Assembly (NCBI RefSeq): GCF_030646165.1
Contig: NZ_JAUTDO010000002.1
Span: forward strand, 682,001 to 746,000
DNA length: 64,000 nt
Source of the DNA: Conexibacter sp. CPCC 206217
Lineage (GTDB): Bacteria; Actinomycetota; Thermoleophilia; Solirubrobacterales; Solirubrobacteraceae
Reading direction: 5' to 3'
Shown: positions 49,327 to 59,448 of the stretch, in pieces
Layout: every line of letters starts with the position of its first letter
Position numbering within the stretch: position 1 is the stretch's first letter
The notes under the pieces: model-generated
The model's database searches: none
Seen by the model: the letters and a program-made list of their open reading frames with translations, nothing else
Told to the model about the DNA's origin: nothing
Position numbers and translations under genes: made by a program

Positions 49327-50466
49327 ATGTCCGCGGGTGCGCGCATGGCCGCCGAGATGGGGCAGCAGCCCGAGGTGCTGCAGCGGCTGATCGGACGGGC
49401 GGATCGGGTCGCCCAGACCGTCCGCGCGCTCGCCCCGGCGCTGCTGCACGGCACGACGATCGTCGCGCGCGGCTCGTCCGACCATGCGTCGGTCTACGGC
49501 CGCTACCTGCTGGAGCTGGCGAGCGGGCGCCCGGTCTCGCTCGCCGCCCCGTCGCTGCACATGCTCTACGGCGCACGCGTCGACTACTCCGGCCAGCTCG
49601 CGATCGCCGTCAGCCAGTCCGGCCGCACGCCGGAGATCGTCACGACGCTCAGACGGCTGCGCGCCGCGGGCGCGCGCGGGCTGGCGATCACGAACGACGG
49701 CACGAGCGACCTGGCGGACGCCGCTGACGCCGTGCTGGCGCTCGAGGCGGGCGAGGAGCTGGCGGTGCCGGCGACGAAGACGGTCACCGCCCAGCTGCTG
49801 GCGTTCGCGCTGCTGGCGCGGGGGTTGGGAGCGCAGGAGACCGCTGGCGCGGTGGCCGGCGGTGCGACGGCGGGCGACGCGACAGCGGGCGGTGCGGCGG
49901 CGGGCGACGCGGCGGCAGGCGACACGGCGGCGGCCGGCGGCGATGGCGCGGTCCCGTTCACCGACGCCCAGCTTGCCGCGCTGCCCGGCGCGGTGCGCGA
50001 CGTGCTCGGCGATCCCGGTCCCGCGCGCGCGGCGGCGGTGAGGCTGGCCGGCGACATGCGGCTGGTCGTGACCGCGCGCGGGCTGCTCTACGGCGCAGCC
50101 TTGGAGTCCGCGCTGAAGCTGCAGGAGACGGCGGCGATCGCGGCCGACGCGTTCTCCTCCGCCGACCTGCGCCACGGCCCGATCGCGATCGTCGGGGAGG
50201 GCTTCCCGGTGCTCGCGCTGTCCGCCGCGGGACCGGCGCACGAGGACGTCGCGGAGCTGGTCGCCGACCTGCGCCAGCGCGGCGCGCGCGTGCTGACGGT
50301 CTCGACCGACGGCGACGCCGACCTGCCGCTGCCGTCGTCGGGCGGCGAGGGTCTCGCCCCGATCCTCGCCGTCGTGCGCGCCCAGCAGCTCGCGCGCGAG
50401 CTGGCGCTGCTGCGCAGCCGCGACCCCGACGCGCCGGCCGGGCTGCGCAAGGTGACGGTGACGTGA
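49327..50466 (+). CDS. Double SIS-domain protein, GlmS-C/NagB-II-like (glucosamine-6-phosphate deaminase candidate)
   Basis: 379 residues. First SIS domain (about 35-165) with ARGSSDHASVYGRY and VSQSGRTPE, second (about 225-355) with GRGLLYGAALESALKLQETA after ARG (TARGLLYG) and DLRHGPIAI. This is the isomerase half of GlmS without the glutaminase part, as in NagB-II/AgaS deaminases that turn GlcN-6-P into fructose-6-P. The NagA gene next door supports that. A low-complexity Gly/Ala/Asp/Thr insertion (49840-49950) joins the two domains. ATG 49327 is 5 bases after the binding-protein stop; a second ATG at 49345 is possible. Confidence 0.87.
   Translation: MSAGARMAAEMGQQPEVLQRLIGRADRVAQTVRALAPALLHGTTIVARGSSDHASVYGRYLLELASGRPVSLAAPSLHMLYGARVDYSGQLAIAVSQSGRTPEIVTTLRRLRAAGARGLAITNDGTSDLADAADAVLALEAGEELAVPATKTVTAQLLAFALLARGLGAQETAGAVAGGATAGDATAGGAAAGDAAAGDTAAAGGDGAVPFTDAQLAALPGAVRDVLGDPGPARAAAVRLAGDMRLVVTARGLLYGAALESALKLQETAAIAADAFSSADLRHGPIAIVGEGFPVLALSAAGPAHEDVAELVADLRQRGARVLTVSTDGDADLPLPSSGGEGLAPILAVVRAQQLARELALLRSRDPDAPAGLRKVTVT
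49840..49950 (+). repeat. Low-complexity GGAxAGDA-type linker repeats in the SIS gene
   Basis: Degenerate 15-base units encoding AGGAT, AGDAT, AGGAA, AGDAA, AGDTA in a row. It encodes a flexible inter-domain linker not needed by relatives and is likely variable in length. Confidence 0.7.
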
Positions 50467-50535
50467 GCCGACCTGCTCAGGGCGAGCTGGCCGCGGTCGG
50501 CCGCCGGCGACGCGCTCGGCGCGGGTGCGGCTGAC

Positions 50536-51741
50536 GTGTCGGAGCTGGTCCTCACCGGCGGCCGCGTCGTCACCCCCGACGGCGTGCGATCGGTCGACGT
50601 GGTCGTGCGCGGCGGGAAGGTCGTGGACCTGCAGGAACCGGGTCCAGGAGACCCGGTCGGTGACGCGGTCGCGCTCGACGGGCGCTGGCTGCTGCCGGGG
50701 TTCGTCGACGTGCACGTGCACGGCGGCGGCGGGGCGCAGTTCAACACTGCCGATCCCGATGAGGTCCAGCGCGCCGCGCGCTTCCATGCCGGCCACGGCA
50801 CGACCGCGCTGCTCGCGACGACCGTCGGCGCGCCGGTCGACGAGCTGCTCACAGCTCTGCGGGCGATCGGCACCGCGGTGTGCCAGCCGCAGCCCGGTGC
50901 GGCGCAGGTGCTCGGCGCCCACCTCGAAGGCCCGTTCCTCAGCCGCTTGCGCCCCGGCGCGATGGACCCCGCGCACTTCCGCGACCCGGACGTCGGTGAG
51001 ACGACGAGTGAGCCTGGCGGGACGCACGCGCTCTCCGCCGACGCCCTGCGCCTGCTCGCCCACCCCGCGGTCCGCTCGATCTCGCTCGCACCGGAGCTGC
51101 CGGGGGCGTTGGAGCTGACGCGACGGGCGGTCGCGCAGGGGGTGCTCGTCTCGCTCGCGCACACCGATGCCGACAACGCGGAGGCGGTCGCGGCGATCGA
51201 GGCCGGCGCCCGCGCCGTCACGCACGCGTTCAACGCGATGCGACCGCTGCACCACCGCGATCCCGGCCTGCTCGGCGCCGCGCTGGAGCGCGACGAGCTG
51301 ACCTGCGAGCTGATCTGCGACGGCGTCCACGTCGACCCGGTCGCGGCGCGATTGCTGCTGCGCCTGAAGGGACCGAACCGCACGATGCTGGTGACCGACG
51401 CGATCGAGGCGACCGGGCTGCCGGACGGCGACTACCGCCTCGGCGACCGCGCCGTCTGCGTCCGCGCCGGGCGCGCGACGCTGGCGGCCGCCGACACGAT
51501 CGCCGGCGCGACGCTGACGATGGACGCGGCGCTCCGCAACGCCGTAGAGCTCGGCGGCGCGTCCGTCGCCGACGCCGCCCGCATGGCCGCCACGACTCCG
51601 GCCGAGCTGCTCGGCCTCGGCGCGACCAAGGGCTTGATCGCCCCGGGCCGCGACGCAGACCTCGTCGTGCTCGACGACGACCTCGCGCTCGCCGCGGTGC
51701 TCGTCCGCGGCGCGTGGGTCGACGGGCCGCCGACGACCTGA
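50536..51741 (+). CDS. nagA: N-acetylglucosamine-6-phosphate deacetylase
   Basis: 401 residues, amidohydrolase barrel. HVHGGGG (metal His pair region), the metal Glu in HLEGPFL, His in SLAHTDAD and HAFNAMRPLHHRDPG, and the catalytic Asp in VTDAIEATG are NagA landmarks; a C-terminal GRDADLVVLD completes the beta-sandwich. It deacetylates GlcNAc-6-P to GlcN-6-P, which the preceding SIS enzyme could deaminate. GTG 50536 lies 70 bases after the SIS stop; no strong ribosome site is visible, so the start is slightly uncertain. Confidence 0.93.
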   Translation: MSELVLTGGRVVTPDGVRSVDVVVRGGKVVDLQEPGPGDPVGDAVALDGRWLLPGFVDVHVHGGGGAQFNTADPDEVQRAARFHAGHGTTALLATTVGAPVDELLTALRAIGTAVCQPQPGAAQVLGAHLEGPFLSRLRPGAMDPAHFRDPDVGETTSEPGGTHALSADALRLLAHPAVRSISLAPELPGALELTRRAVAQGVLVSLAHTDADNAEAVAAIEAGARAVTHAFNAMRPLHHRDPGLLGAALERDELTCELICDGVHVDPVAARLLLRLKGPNRTMLVTDAIEATGLPDGDYRLGDRAVCVRAGRATLAAADTIAGATLTMDAALRNAVELGGASVADAARMAATTPAELLGLGATKGLIAPGRDADLVVLDDDLALAAVLVRGAWVDGPPTT

Positions 51742-51864
51742 CGCCGGCCGCCGACGCCCAGGCCGCGGCGCCTGGGTCGACGTGCCGCCGCGGCGAACTA
51801 CGGCCGCGGTCGCGTAGCGGCGCCGGATGCGCACGCGGGCGGGCGGCGCGAGACTCGCTCGACG

Positions 51865-52485
51865 ATGTCCGCCACCGACGCCCCGCCCCATCTGCTCGAC
51901 GCGCTGCTCCCGCACGCCGACGCCGTCCGCGTCGAGCAGCGCGTGATCGACGGGAAGCCGGACGCGGTCTACGCCGCCGTGCGGGAGGCCGACTTCATGC
52001 GGGTCGGCGAGCAGCCGCTCGTGCGCGCGCTGTTCATGCTGCGCGAGCTCGGCGAACGGGTCGTCAGCGCCGTTCGCCGGCGCCCGCTTGCCACCCCCGC
52101 GCCGATCGCGACGATGCGGCTGTCGGACCTCGGCGCCGACGGCGAGTGGGTGATCCTCGGCGAGCGCCCGCCGCAGCAGATCGCGTTCGGCGTGGTCGGG
52201 CGCTTCTGGGCCGGCGAGACCGTCTGGGAGACGATCGCCGCCGGCCAGTTCGCAAGCTTCGACGAGCCCGGCTTCGCGCGGATCGGCGCGAGCTTCACGG
52301 TCACCCCGTACGGCGAGCGCCGCACGCTGGTCACCTACGAGTGCCGCACGCAGGCGACCGACCCGCAGTCGCGGCGCGCGTTCCTGCGCTACTGGCGCCC
52401 GCTCTCACCGTTCATCGGGATGGTCCTGCGCACGCAGCTGAAGGTCGTCGCGCGGACGGCGGCCGAGCGGGCCGGCGCGCGCTGA
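51865..52485 (+). CDS. Conserved hypothetical protein, SRPBCC-like
   Basis: 206 residues, soluble, no signal. The pattern EQRVIDGKPDAVYAAVREADF at the start, ILGERPPQQIAFGVVGRFW in the middle and FTVTPYGERRTLVTYECRTQATDP before a C-terminal amphipathic helix (FLRYWRPLSPFIGMVLR) resembles START/SRPBCC ligand-binding proteins. No catalytic motif is seen. It stands alone between nagA and the cobalamin riboswitch, with a 123-base gap before it. Confidence 0.65.
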   Translation: MSATDAPPHLLDALLPHADAVRVEQRVIDGKPDAVYAAVREADFMRVGEQPLVRALFMLRELGERVVSAVRRRPLATPAPIATMRLSDLGADGEWVILGERPPQQIAFGVVGRFWAGETVWETIAAGQFASFDEPGFARIGASFTVTPYGERRTLVTYECRTQATDPQSRRAFLRYWRPLSPFIGMVLRTQLKVVARTAAERAGAR

Positions 52486-52534
52486 GGCGGCGGGCGCCGG
52501 CGGGATTCGCTCGCATCGTCGTGTAGGGTCCGCG

Positions 52535-52735
52535 GCGAGCCAGTCGCACCCACGCAATGGGTCAGGGAATCCGGTGAGAAGCCGGAGCTGACGCGCAGCG
52601 GTATGGGGAACGGGCGGAGCATCGGCCACTGGACCACACAGGTCTGGGAAGGCGCTCCACCCGGACGATCCCGAGTCCGAAGACCTGCTGGCTTGCGGCC
52701 CTTCGCGCGCGCCAGCGAGCGGGTGGCCGGATCGT
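52535..52735 (+). promoter_or_regulatory. Cobalamin riboswitch
   Basis: The conserved core is visible: GGGAATCCGGTGAGAAGCCG (52565-52584), then GCTGACGCGCAGCGGTATGG (52587-52606), and the B12 box GAGTCCGAAGACCTGCTGGC (52673-52692). A hairpin GGGCCCCG-CGAAA-CGGGTCCC (52741-52761, one mismatch) lies just before the ribosome site of btuF and may be the expression platform. It should shut the following transport genes when cobalamin is plentiful. Confidence 0.93.
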
Positions 52736-52778
52736 CCAACGGGCCCCGCGAAACGGGTCCCAGATCGAAAGGCCACGC

Positions 52779-53852
52779 GTGCCCATACGCGTTCGCACCG
52801 TCCCCCTGCTGTCCGCTGCAGCCATGCTCGCCGTCGGCGCGCTCGCCGGCTGCGGCGCCAGCGACGAGAGCCCGTCCGCGACCGGCGCCGCGCAGGCCGC
52901 GCCGACGACCGCGACCACCGGCCACTCCACTACGACCGCAGCGGCGACCTCGTACCCCGTGATCCTCAGAAACTGCGGCCGCGAGGTTCACGTCGCGCAG
53001 CCGCCGCAGCGAGCGGTCTCGATCAATCAGCCGGCGACCGAGATCCTGCTCACGCTCGGCTTGCAGGACCGCATGGTCGGCAGCGCCTCGTGGAGCGATC
53101 CCGTGCTACCGAGCCTCGCCGCCGCGAACGCGAAGGTGCCGGTCCTCAGCAGAGACTTCCCCTCGTTCGAGCGCGTGCTGAAGACGGAGCCGGACTTCGT
53201 CTACGCGACCTTCGACTACTCGTTCACGAACGAGGGCGTCGCGCCGCGCGACCGCTTCGAGCGGCTCGGCGTGCCGACCTACCAGTCCTCCAGCGAGTGC
53301 GGCGGTCAGGACGCGCAGCAGGACAGCGCACTGACGATCGACGACGTCTACGCCGAGGTCGACGACGTCGCGGAGATCTTCGGGGTGCCGGAACGAGGCG
53401 CTGAGCTGGTCGAGTCGCTGAGAGCACGGATGGCGAGAGCCGCGGGCGGCCTCGACGCGAGCGACGTCTCGCTGATGTGGTGGTACTCCAGTTCGAAGAC
53501 GCCGTACATCGCCGGCTGCTGCGGCGCGCCCGGGATCGTGACGCGCGCGGTCGGCGCCAGAAACGCGTTCGAGGACAACAGACAGCTGTGGCCGGAGATC
53601 GGCTGGGAGGCGATCCTCGATCGCGACCCCGACGTGCTCGTGCTCGCCGATCTGACGCGGGGCGACGAGGGCGACAGCGCCGCCGCGAAGATCAGGTTCC
53701 TCGAGTCCGATCCGGTCGCCAAGCGCCTGACCGCGGTCCGCAACAGACGCTACATCGTGCTGTCGGGCTCCGACATGGATCCGTCGCTGCGCAACGTCGA
53801 CGCGGTCGAGAAGGTGGCCGACGGCCTGCGCAGACTCGGGCTGGCGGGCTGA
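52779..53852 (+). CDS. btuF: Cobalamin-binding lipoprotein of ABC importer (BtuF-like)
   Basis: 357 residues. Signal peptide with lipobox ending at C25 (LAGC), a Thr/Ala-rich linker, then two lobes joined by a long helix as in helical-backbone metal receptors: RAVSINQPATEILLTLGL, EPDFVYATFDY, IDDVYAEVDDVAEIFGV. It sits directly under a cobalamin riboswitch and before BtuC and BtuD genes, so cobalamin or a cobinamide is the ligand. GTG 52779 has GAAAGG 6 bases upstream. Several Arg codons are AGA. Confidence 0.88.
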   Translation: MPIRVRTVPLLSAAAMLAVGALAGCGASDESPSATGAAQAAPTTATTGHSTTTAAATSYPVILRNCGREVHVAQPPQRAVSINQPATEILLTLGLQDRMVGSASWSDPVLPSLAAANAKVPVLSRDFPSFERVLKTEPDFVYATFDYSFTNEGVAPRDRFERLGVPTYQSSSECGGQDAQQDSALTIDDVYAEVDDVAEIFGVPERGAELVESLRARMARAAGGLDASDVSLMWWYSSSKTPYIAGCCGAPGIVTRAVGARNAFEDNRQLWPEIGWEAILDRDPDVLVLADLTRGDEGDSAAAKIRFLESDPVAKRLTAVRNRRYIVLSGSDMDPSLRNVDAVEKVADGLRRLGLAG

Positions 53853-54655
53853 TGGCGGCCCGCTCGCCGGGCGGATCGGGCGCCGCGGCGCCCGCCGGCC
53901 CCGACTCGCTCCTCGGCCGCTGGGACGATCAGCAGGCCGCGTACATCGCCGATCGCGAGGGCCGCTTCCGGGCGATCGTGGACGTGCTGCGGCTGACGCT
54001 CGGCGACGCGCCGCTGGTGCTCGACCTCGCCTGCGGGCCGGGCTCGCTCAGCGCGCGCGTGCTCGACGCGCTGCCCGGCGCCCGCGTCCTGGGCCTCGAT
54101 CACGACCCGCTCCTGCTCGACGTCGCGCGTCGCTCGCTCGCCGGCCGCAGGGAGCAGCGGCTGACGTTGCTCGACGCGGATCTGCTCGACGGGGGGTGGC
54201 CGGCGGCGGTCCTCGACGCGCTGGGCGGCGCTGCGCCCGACGCGATCGTCTCCACCACCGCCCTGCACTGGCTGAGGCCGGATCAGCTCGTGCGCGTCTA
54301 CGCGCAGGCGGCGAGCCTGCTGCGCCGAGGCGGCGTGCTGCTGAACGGCGACCACTTCCGCTTCGACGCACGCTCGCCGACGCTGCGCGGCGTCGCGGCG
54401 GCGCACGACGAGGAGACGCAGCGGGCCGCGCACGCGGCCGGCGCGCCGACGTGGGACGCGTGGTGGGACGAGGCGCGCTCGGGCCCTGGCGGCGCGGCGC
54501 TGGCGGCCGAGCGCGAGCGCCGCTTCGCCGGCCGCGACGCGCCGCCGACGACCGCCGTCGACTTCCACCTCGCCGCGCTCGCGCAGGCGGGCTTCGCTGA
54601 GACCGGGACCGTCTGGCAGTTGCTCGACGACTACGTGGTCTTCGGCCGGCGATGA
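53852..54655 (+). CDS. SAM-dependent class I methyltransferase within the cobalamin operon
   Basis: 267 residues. SAM-binding motif LDLACGPGSLS with acidic LGLDHDP, then DLLDGG and STTALHWL as motifs II-III. Resembles small-molecule methyltransferases of the Tam/UbiE type. ATG overlaps the btuF stop (TGATG) and its own stop overlaps btuC (ATGA), so it is translated between the binding protein and the permease under the riboswitch. That position suggests a role in corrinoid processing or B12-linked metabolism; no substrate can be named. Confidence 0.87.
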   Translation: MAARSPGGSGAAAPAGPDSLLGRWDDQQAAYIADREGRFRAIVDVLRLTLGDAPLVLDLACGPGSLSARVLDALPGARVLGLDHDPLLLDVARRSLAGRREQRLTLLDADLLDGGWPAAVLDALGGAAPDAIVSTTALHWLRPDQLVRVYAQAASLLRRGGVLLNGDHFRFDARSPTLRGVAAAHDEETQRAAHAAGAPTWDAWWDEARSGPGGAALAAERERRFAGRDAPPTTAVDFHLAALAQAGFAETGTVWQLLDDYVVFGRR

Positions 54656-55758
54656 GCCCTGCGCCGAGCGGATCGCCGGCGCTGGACACGGCCGTGTCCG
54701 GCGCAGGCCGGCGTCGGCGTCGTCCCGGCGCGGCGGACGCGGGCCGGCGCAGCCGCGTCCTCGCCCTCGCGCTGCTCGGCGCCGCCCTGCTCGTCCTGTC
54801 GATCGGGATCGCGATCACGATCGGGCCGGCCGACATCGCGGTCGGGGACGTGTACGGGGTCGTCGGGCAGCACCTCGGGCTCGGCGACGCGGGCCTGACG
54901 CGGATCCAGGAGGGGATCGTGTGGGACCTGCGGCTGCCGCGCACGCTGCTGGCGGCGGTCTGCGGCGCGGGGCTCGCGCTGTGCGGGGCGATCCTGCAGT
55001 CGCTGCTGCGCAACCCGCTGGCGGATCCGTTCGTGCTCGGGATCTCCTCCGGCGCCTCGACGGGCGCGGTGCTGGTGATGGTCGCGGGCGTCGGCGGGGG
55101 CGCGATCGCGCTCTCGACCGGCGCCTTCGCCGGTGCGCTCGCCGCCTTCGCGCTCGTGCTGGCGCTGGCGGCGGTCGCGGGCGGTGGATCTGACCGCGTC
55201 GTGCTCGCGGGCGTCGCCGGAACGCAGCTGTTCTCGGCGATCACCACGTTCGTCGTGTTCTCCTCGGCGGACGCGGAGCAGACGCGCGGCGTGCTGTTCT
55301 GGCTGCTCGGCTCGCTCAGCGGCGCCGACTGGCAGGACGTCGCGCTGTGCGGCGCGGTCTGTCTGCTGGGCCTGGCGATCTGTCTGACGCAGTCGGCCGC
55401 GCTCGACGCCTTCTCGTTCGGCGAGGACGCGGCCGCGTCGCTGGGGATCGCGGTCACGCGCGTGCGCGCGCTGCTGCTGGTGACGACAGCGCTGATCACG
55501 GCGACGCTCGTCAGCGCGGCGGGCGCGATCGGCTTCGTCGGGCTCGTGCTGCCGCACGCGGCGCGGATCCTCGCCGGCCCCGGCCACCGCCGTCTGCTGC
55601 CGGCGACCGCGCTCGCCGGCGCGATCTTCCTCGTCTGGGTCGACACCGCCGCCCGCACCCTCTTCGAGCCGCAGGAGCTGCCCGTCGGCGTCGTGACCGC
55701 CCTGCTCGGCGTCCCCGCGTTCGCCGCGATCCTCGCGCGGCGGGGGCGGCGGACGTGA
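54652..55758 (+). CDS. btuC: Cobalamin ABC importer permease (BtuC/FecCD family)
   Basis: 368 residues, about ten membrane segments after a basic 35-residue N terminus. LRLPRTLLAAVCGAGLALCG, LLRNPLADPFVLGISSGAS and the C-terminal GAIGFVGLVLPH are FecCD-family landmarks; the coupling loop is near AARILAGPGHRRLLP. The start overlaps the methyltransferase stop. It forms the importer with the adjacent binding protein and ATPase. Confidence 0.93.
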   Translation: MSPAPSGSPALDTAVSGAGRRRRRPGAADAGRRSRVLALALLGAALLVLSIGIAITIGPADIAVGDVYGVVGQHLGLGDAGLTRIQEGIVWDLRLPRTLLAAVCGAGLALCGAILQSLLRNPLADPFVLGISSGASTGAVLVMVAGVGGGAIALSTGAFAGALAAFALVLALAAVAGGGSDRVVLAGVAGTQLFSAITTFVVFSSADAEQTRGVLFWLLGSLSGADWQDVALCGAVCLLGLAICLTQSAALDAFSFGEDAAASLGIAVTRVRALLLVTTALITATLVSAAGAIGFVGLVLPHAARILAGPGHRRLLPATALAGAIFLVWVDTAARTLFEPQELPVGVVTALLGVPAFAAILARRGRRT

Positions 55759-55768
55759 GGCAGAGCCG

Positions 55769-56533
<765 letters not shown>

Positions 56534-56542
56534 GCTTCCCGC

Positions 56543-57760
56543 ATGAGCCGTTTCCAGCGCGCCGCGGGCGACCCGGAGAGACAGCGGGCGACGACGCTCG
56601 AGCTGTTCTACGACCTCGTCTTCGTGTTCGCGATCACGCAGGTCTCGCACCTGCTGCTGAGACATCTCGACTGGACCGGCGTCGGGCAGTCGGCGCTGGT
56701 GCTGCTGGTCGTGTGGTGGGCGTGGAACTACACGACCTGGGTCACGAACGAGCTGGACCCGGAGTCGATCGTCGTGCGGCTGGTGCTGATCGCGGTGATG
56801 CTCGCGTCGCTGCTGATGGCGGTCGCGATCCCGGAGGCGTTCGGCGACCGTGCGCTGCTGTTCGCGGGCGCATACGTCGCGATCCAGGTCGGGCGCCATC
56901 TCTTCCTCACGTTCGGAGCGGCGGCGCGGCACACGCCCGAGCGCGAGCGCGCGGCGCGGATCCTGATCTGGTTCGCGATCGCCGGCGTCTTCTGGATCGC
57001 GGGCGCGCTCGCGGACGGCTCGACGCGCACGCTGCTGTGGCTGATCGCGCTCGCGCTCGACTACACGGCGCCGCTGCACCTCTATTGGGTCCCGGGGCTC
57101 AGACGCGCGACGGGCGCGACGTGGGAGGTGCAGACCTCGCACTTCGCCGAGCGCTTCCAGCTGTTCGTGATCATCGCGCTGGGCGAGTCGATCGTGCTGA
57201 CGGGCGCGACGACCTCCGAGCTGGACCTGACCGGCGAGCGTGTGGTCGCCTTCTGCGTCGCGTTCCTGACGACCGCCGCGATGTGGTGGCTCTACTTCAA
57301 CTACGTCGCGCAGATCGCCGAGCGGCGGCTGGAGCTGTCGACCAACCGCACGAAGCTCGCGCGCGACGGATACACCTATCTGCACGCGCTGCTGGTCGCG
57401 GGCGTGATCGTCGGCGCCGTCGGCGACGAGCTGACGATCGCGCACCCGGGCGAGGTGCTGCCCGGCCCGGAGGTCGCCGTCAGCGTCGCAGGGCCCGCGA
57501 TCTACCTGCTCGCGCACTCGCTGTTCCGCTGGCGGATGACCGGTTCGCCGGGCTGGAAGCGACCGGCCGGCGCGGTCGCCTGTGTCGCGATCGGCGTGCT
57601 GCTGGGCGGCGCGATCTCGGGGCTCGCGCTCGCCGCGCTGCTGCTGGTGGTGCTCGTCGCGGTGATCGCCGGCGAGTACGCCTCGGGCCGTCGCAGGGGC
57701 GCGCGCGGCGAGCCGACGCCGCTGGAGGCGCTCGACGCCTCGGCGCCGCGCGCTTCCTGA
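56543..57760 (+). CDS. LtrA-family (low temperature requirement) membrane protein
   Basis: 405 residues, about ten membrane segments. RATTLELFYDLVFVFAITQ at the N terminus and FAERFQLFVIIALGESIV in the middle are the LtrA signatures. The family's biochemical function is unknown; it was named from a cold-growth phenotype in Listeria. It begins 9 bases after the btuD stop and could be read through from the cobalamin operon, but no functional link is evident. Confidence 0.9.
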   Translation: MSRFQRAAGDPERQRATTLELFYDLVFVFAITQVSHLLLRHLDWTGVGQSALVLLVVWWAWNYTTWVTNELDPESIVVRLVLIAVMLASLLMAVAIPEAFGDRALLFAGAYVAIQVGRHLFLTFGAAARHTPERERAARILIWFAIAGVFWIAGALADGSTRTLLWLIALALDYTAPLHLYWVPGLRRATGATWEVQTSHFAERFQLFVIIALGESIVLTGATTSELDLTGERVVAFCVAFLTTAAMWWLYFNYVAQIAERRLELSTNRTKLARDGYTYLHALLVAGVIVGAVGDELTIAHPGEVLPGPEVAVSVAGPAIYLLAHSLFRWRMTGSPGWKRPAGAVACVAIGVLLGGAISGLALAALLLVVLVAVIAGEYASGRRRGARGEPTPLEALDASAPRAS

Positions 57761-57825
57761 CGCACGCGACCTCGCGCGAACGCGGCCTCGCGCGCGGATC
57801 GCCGCGACCCTGCCATCCTGAAGGG

Positions 57826-59445
57826 ATGAGCAGCACGCCACTCGCCCCTGCGGCGTCGTCGACGATCGCCGCGGAAGCGGCGCGGCGGCGGACGTTCGCG
57901 ATCATCTCCCACCCGGACGCCGGCAAGACGACGCTGACCGAGAAGCTGCTGCTGTACGCCGGCGCGCTGCACGGCGAGGCCGGCGCGGTGAAGGCGAGAG
58001 CGGGCCGGCGCGAGGTCACCTCCGACTGGATGGAGCTGGAGCGCAGACGCGGCATCTCCGTCTCCTCCACGGTGCTGCGCTTCGAGTACGAGGGCGACGT
58101 CTTCAACCTGCTCGACACACCTGGCCACAAGGACTTCTCCGAGGACACGCTGCGCGTGCTGTCCGCCGTCGACGCGGCCGTGATGCTGATCGACGCGGCG
58201 AAGGGCGTCGAGCCGCAGACGCTGCGGCTGTTCGAGGTCGCGCGCGCCCGCGGGATCCCGCTGCTGACGTTCGTGAACAAGTACGACCGCCCCGGGATGG
58301 AGCCGCTGGAGGTGCTCGACCACCTCTCCGCGACGCTCGACCTGCAGGCGATCCCGATGAACTGGCCGGTCGGCATCCCGGGCGCGTTCCAGGGCGTGAT
58401 CGACCGCAGAACCGACCTCTTCCACCGCTTCACGCGCACGACCGGCGGCGCCACGATCGCGCCCGAGATGATCCTCGACGCGTCCTCCGCGCAGGACGCC
58501 GACGACCCTGCCTGGGCGACCGCGCGCGAGGAGCTGGAGCTGCTCGACGCGGTCGACGAGGAGTTCGACGACGCGGCCTTCCGCGACGGCCGCGCGACGG
58601 CGCTGTTCTTCGGCTCCGCCGTCTCGAACTTCGGCGTCGGGCCGCTGCTGAGAGCGCTCGTGGAGCTGGCGCCCGCGCCGTCGCCGCGGCGCGAGGTCGA
58701 CGCCGACGGCGAGCCGGCCGGCGAGCGACCGCTCGACGCGCCCTTCTCCGGGCTCGTCTTCAAGGTGCAGGCGAACATGGACCCGCGCCACCGCGATCGG
58801 ATCGCGTTCGTGCGGATCTGCTCCGGCCGCTTCGAGCGCGGCATGCGCGTGACGAACGAGCGCACCGGCCGCACGCTCGCGATGGCGCACGCGCACGAGG
58901 TCTTCGGCCGCGAGCGCTCGCTGATGGAGGAGGCGTTCCCCGGCGACGTCGTCGGCATCGTCGGCGCCGCCGACACGCGCGTCGGCGACACGCTGTGGCT
59001 CGACGTGCCGGCGCGCTTCCCCGCGATCCCGACGCTCGCGCCCGAGTTCTTCATGTTCGTGCGCAACGGCGACGTGTCGCGCTACAAGCAGTTCCGCCGC
59101 GGGCTGGAGCAGCTCGACGAGGAGGGCGTCGTGCACGTCCTCAGACGCGAGGCCGCCGGCGACCCCGTGCCGGTGCTGGCCGGCGTCGGGCGGCTGCAGT
59201 TCGACGTCGCCGTCAACCGCATGGAGAACGAGTTCAACGCGACCGTGCGGCTGGAGGAGGCGCCCTGGAACGTCGCGCGCCGAACCGAGCCCGGCGACGT
59301 GCCGAAGATCCGCGAGGCGACCGGCTCCGACGTGCTGGTGCGCGCCGACGGCACGCACCTGGCGGTCTTCCGCAGCGAGTTCGTGCTGCAGCGGCTGGAG
59401 CGCGACCACCCCGAGCTGACGCTCGACCGCCTGCTGACGCGCTGA
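57826..59445 (+). CDS. prfC: Peptide chain release factor 3
   Basis: 539 residues, translational GTPase. P-loop SHPDAGKTTL, switch I RRRGISVSSTVL, DTPGHKDFSEDTLR (G3), NKYDR (G4) and a C-terminal domain with DEEGVVHVL and VGRLQFDV match RF3. It recycles RF1/RF2 from the ribosome after termination. ATG 57826 has AAGGG directly upstream (57821-57825, short spacing). It is 65 bases after the LtrA gene and 3 bases before the PHP phosphatase gene. Confidence 0.95.
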   Translation: MSSTPLAPAASSTIAAEAARRRTFAIISHPDAGKTTLTEKLLLYAGALHGEAGAVKARAGRREVTSDWMELERRRGISVSSTVLRFEYEGDVFNLLDTPGHKDFSEDTLRVLSAVDAAVMLIDAAKGVEPQTLRLFEVARARGIPLLTFVNKYDRPGMEPLEVLDHLSATLDLQAIPMNWPVGIPGAFQGVIDRRTDLFHRFTRTTGGATIAPEMILDASSAQDADDPAWATAREELELLDAVDEEFDDAAFRDGRATALFFGSAVSNFGVGPLLRALVELAPAPSPRREVDADGEPAGERPLDAPFSGLVFKVQANMDPRHRDRIAFVRICSGRFERGMRVTNERTGRTLAMAHAHEVFGRERSLMEEAFPGDVVGIVGAADTRVGDTLWLDVPARFPAIPTLAPEFFMFVRNGDVSRYKQFRRGLEQLDEEGVVHVLRREAAGDPVPVLAGVGRLQFDVAVNRMENEFNATVRLEEAPWNVARRTEPGDVPKIREATGSDVLVRADGTHLAVFRSEFVLQRLERDHPELTLDRLLTR

Positions 59446-59448
59446 CGC

